From Jannaschia sp. S6380 (GTDB lineage: Bacteria > Pseudomonadota > Alphaproteobacteria > Rhodobacterales > Rhodobacteraceae), in assembly GCF_023015695.1 (NCBI RefSeq), contig NZ_JALKAS010000001.1:2490098-2554097 (forward strand): a stretch of DNA of 64,000 nt, written 5' to 3'. A model generated the notes under the pieces. The model did not search any database, was not told where the DNA came from, and saw only the letters and a program-made list of their open reading frames with translations. Numbering within the stretch: position 1 is the first letter of the stretch; each line of letters starts with the position of its first letter. This document shows positions 62,323 to 64,000 of the stretch, one piece after another. Both the position numbers and the translations under genes were made by a program.

Positions 62323-63830
62323 AGCGCGCCACCCTCGCCGAGCTGACCGCCGATCCGGTCGATATCCTTGTGATCGGGGGCGGCATCTACGGTCTGATGG
62401 CGGCGCGCGACGCCGCCCTGCGCGGATTCTCGACGGTTCTCGTGGAACGCGACGATTTTGGCGGGGGCACCTCGCACAACTCGCTCAAGATCATGCATGG
62501 CGGCATCCGCTACCTTCAACAGCTCGACATCGCCCGGCTCCGCGCCTCCGCCCGCGAGCGGGCCTTCTGGCAGCGGGCGGCCCCGGCCCTGATCCGACCG
62601 CTGGACTTCGTGATCCCGCTCTTCGGGCATGCCGGCAAGGGCCCCGAAGCCTTCCGTGCCGCCGCGGCGCTCTACCGGATCGCCTCCGCCGGGCTACGCG
62701 GCCCGGAATACGGGTCGGGCGCCGTCATCACGGCCGCAGCGGCGCGCGACAGGATGGGCGAACTGGCGCCTGCCGGGATGACGGCAGGCGGCGTCTGGCA
62801 GGATGGCCAGATCCTCGATGCGAACCGCCTCCATCTCGCATGCCTGCGCGCCGGCATCGACGCTGGCCTGCGGGCGGCGAACCACATGCGGGTCGATGAG
62901 CTGTGTCGCCGGGATGCCACGGTCACGGGTGCGCAGGTGACCGATCGGCTGACGGGCGAGACCGGGCGCATCCGCGCGCGCATGACCCTGTGCTGCGCCG
63001 GGGTCGCCACGCCCGACATCGTGGCGACCGCGAAGGCGCCGCTGCGGACGCGCTTCCCCAGCTTCGCGCGGGCCCTCAACATCGTCACCGACCGTCCCGC
63101 CGATCCGCAGGCCATCGGCATCGTCAGCCGCACCCCTTCCGATTCCCGCTTGGGCCGGGGCGGGCGGATGTATTTCCTGACGCCCTGGCAGGGTCGCACG
63201 ATCATCGGCACGCACGAGGCCGATCCGACCGATGACGGGTCCCCGCAGGGCGATGTCGACGCCTTCCTGCACGAACTCGCGGCCGCCGGTTCGGCCCTTC
63301 GGCTCGGGCGTGGAAACGTGCTGTGGACCTATGTGGGCAATATCCCCGCCGATATCGATGATGCCAGGGGCGGGCCGCGCCGGCACACCCGCGGCACGCT
63401 CGTCGACCACGGTCGGGCCGATGGGCTTGCCGGGTTGATCAGCGTGACGGGCGTCAAGTACACCACGGCCCGACTTGTCGCCGAACGTGCCGTGGACTGC
63501 GCAGCGGCGGAGCTGGGGCATCGGGTTCGCGGCCGTCCTTCGCTGGAGGCGGGGTTGCCCGATCCCGGGTTGGCGATCTTCGACCCGTCGGACGGGGCGG
63601 CACTGGATCACCGCATCCGCACCGCCATCCGGGAGGAGATGGCCGACAGCCTGGAAGACGTTCTGCTGCGGCGGACCACGCTGGCCGAAACGGGCCGCCT
63701 CGCCGGTCCGGCGGGGGCGGCCCTGATCGACCGCGCGGCCGGCCTCATGGCCGAGGCCGCCGGTTGGGGTGCGGATCGCCGCGCCGCCGAGGCGGCGCGG
63801 ATCCGGGATCGGCTGCCGGGGGCGGGTTGA
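62319..63830 (+). CDS. GlpD-like FAD-dependent oxidoreductase
   Basis: A 503-residue FAD protein of the DAO/GlpD family. The FAD-binding VIGGGIYGLMAARDAALRG (about 17-35) is followed by VERDDFGGGTSHNSLKIMHGGIRYLQ, the characteristic glycerol-3-phosphate dehydrogenase loop, and VTGVKYTTARLVAERAVD near 375. The C-terminal domain is shorter than in canonical GlpD. It probably oxidises glycerol-3-phosphate or a related alcohol to feed electrons to quinone. No glpK or glpF lies nearby, and the partner gene is of unknown function, so the substrate is uncertain. Confidence 0.8.
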   Translation: MKRATLAELTADPVDILVIGGGIYGLMAARDAALRGFSTVLVERDDFGGGTSHNSLKIMHGGIRYLQQLDIARLRASARERAFWQRAAPALIRPLDFVIPLFGHAGKGPEAFRAAAALYRIASAGLRGPEYGSGAVITAAAARDRMGELAPAGMTAGGVWQDGQILDANRLHLACLRAGIDAGLRAANHMRVDELCRRDATVTGAQVTDRLTGETGRIRARMTLCCAGVATPDIVATAKAPLRTRFPSFARALNIVTDRPADPQAIGIVSRTPSDSRLGRGGRMYFLTPWQGRTIIGTHEADPTDDGSPQGDVDAFLHELAAAGSALRLGRGNVLWTYVGNIPADIDDARGGPRRHTRGTLVDHGRADGLAGLISVTGVKYTTARLVAERAVDCAAAELGHRVRGRPSLEAGLPDPGLAIFDPSDGAALDHRIRTAIREEMADSLEDVLLRRTTLAETGRLAGPAGAALIDRAAGLMAEAAGWGADRRAAEAARIRDRLPGAG

Positions 63831-63839
63831 CCGCCGGCA

Positions 63840-64000
63840 TCAGCCGGTGATCAGCGCATCCCCATCGAGGAACATCTGTTGGATGTCGAGGTTGCGGCCG
63901 CCGCGGATGATGCCGAGGGCGGTGAAGGCGTCGCCGCCGCCGTCGGTGTCGATCTCGAGGCGTCCGACGGTGCCTTGGGCGACGATGCGCAGGTGGCCCG
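63840..64000 (-). CDS. C-terminal end of a probable type I-secreted protein (5' part outside window)
   Basis: The last 53 codons of a minus-strand gene whose start lies beyond the window. The end reads LRIVAQGTVGRLEIDTDGGGD, then FTALGIIRGGRNLDIQQMFLDGDALITG. The pattern (VDxDG... followed by an aliphatic-rich I.G....LDIQQ segment) matches the type I secretion C-terminal domain of RTX proteins and resembles the end of the G8-RTX protein. The stop is at 63840-63842, nine bases from the convergent GlpD-like gene. Confidence 0.6.
   Translation of the reverse strand, partial: GHLRIVAQGTVGRLEIDTDGGGDAFTALGIIRGGRNLDIQQMFLDGDALITG

Overview
The window is high-GC chromosomal DNA from an alphaproteobacterium. 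The gene content and order (secB, dnaQ, coaE, aroE and maf facing away from hemJ, rho, mnmE, mnmG, rsmG, parA and parB) match the replication-origin neighbourhood known from Caulobacter and Rhodobacterales. HemJ instead of an oxygen-dependent HemG/HemY, a PhaR-type operator beside a PHB depolymerase-like gene, a GlgE/TreYZ alpha-glucan cluster and RTX-type secreted proteins suggest a marine Rhodobacterales (Roseobacter/Paracoccaceae-like). No species can be named from the sequence alone.

Region 1 (1-12655) is the origin/segregation region. After the 3' end of a large SMC/YhaN-like ATPase and secB, dnaQ-coaE-aroE-maf run leftwards and hemJ-rho-mnmE-mnmG-rsmG-parA-parB run rightwards. The 396-base gap between maf and hemJ is the best oriC candidate. 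Two perfect 16-base parS palindromes lie inside the first codons of mnmG and rsmG, a few kilobases from the gap and just before parAB.

Region 2 (12647-27343) is housekeeping: hemW, ridA, rdgB and rph; hrcA-grpE; mutS; a malic enzyme-Pta hybrid (maeB); a PHB depolymerase-family esterase behind a PhaR-like site; dnaJ and dnaK, with a strong sigma32-type promoter upstream of dnaK; and alkB.

Region 3 (27350-44706) is an uninterrupted minus-strand run of eight alpha-glucan/trehalose genes: a divergent TreS-like GH13 enzyme, glgE, treS fused to maltokinase, glgB, glgX, treZ, malQ and treY. Together they encode two routes between alpha-glucan and trehalose (GlgE and TreYZ). No glgA, glgC or glgP is in the window. 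Most junctions are ATGA overlaps, so one operon is likely.

Region 4 (44879-61390) is an exopolysaccharide locus of succinoglycan (Exo) type: a metallophosphatase-ExoA fusion, an ExoM-like glycosyltransferase, a methyltransferase, an ExoP-like BY-kinase/chain-length protein, a sugar epimerase, a degenerate and an intact GT2 membrane glycosyltransferase, an ExoF-like export protein, another GT2, a 1118-residue G8-domain/beta-helix RTX protein with an extreme Asp/His-rich linker, and an ExoQ-like polymerase/ligase. Region 5 (61540-64000) holds a two-gene unit (unknown HxH protein plus GlpD-like FAD oxidoreductase) and the C-terminal end of another probable type I-secreted protein.
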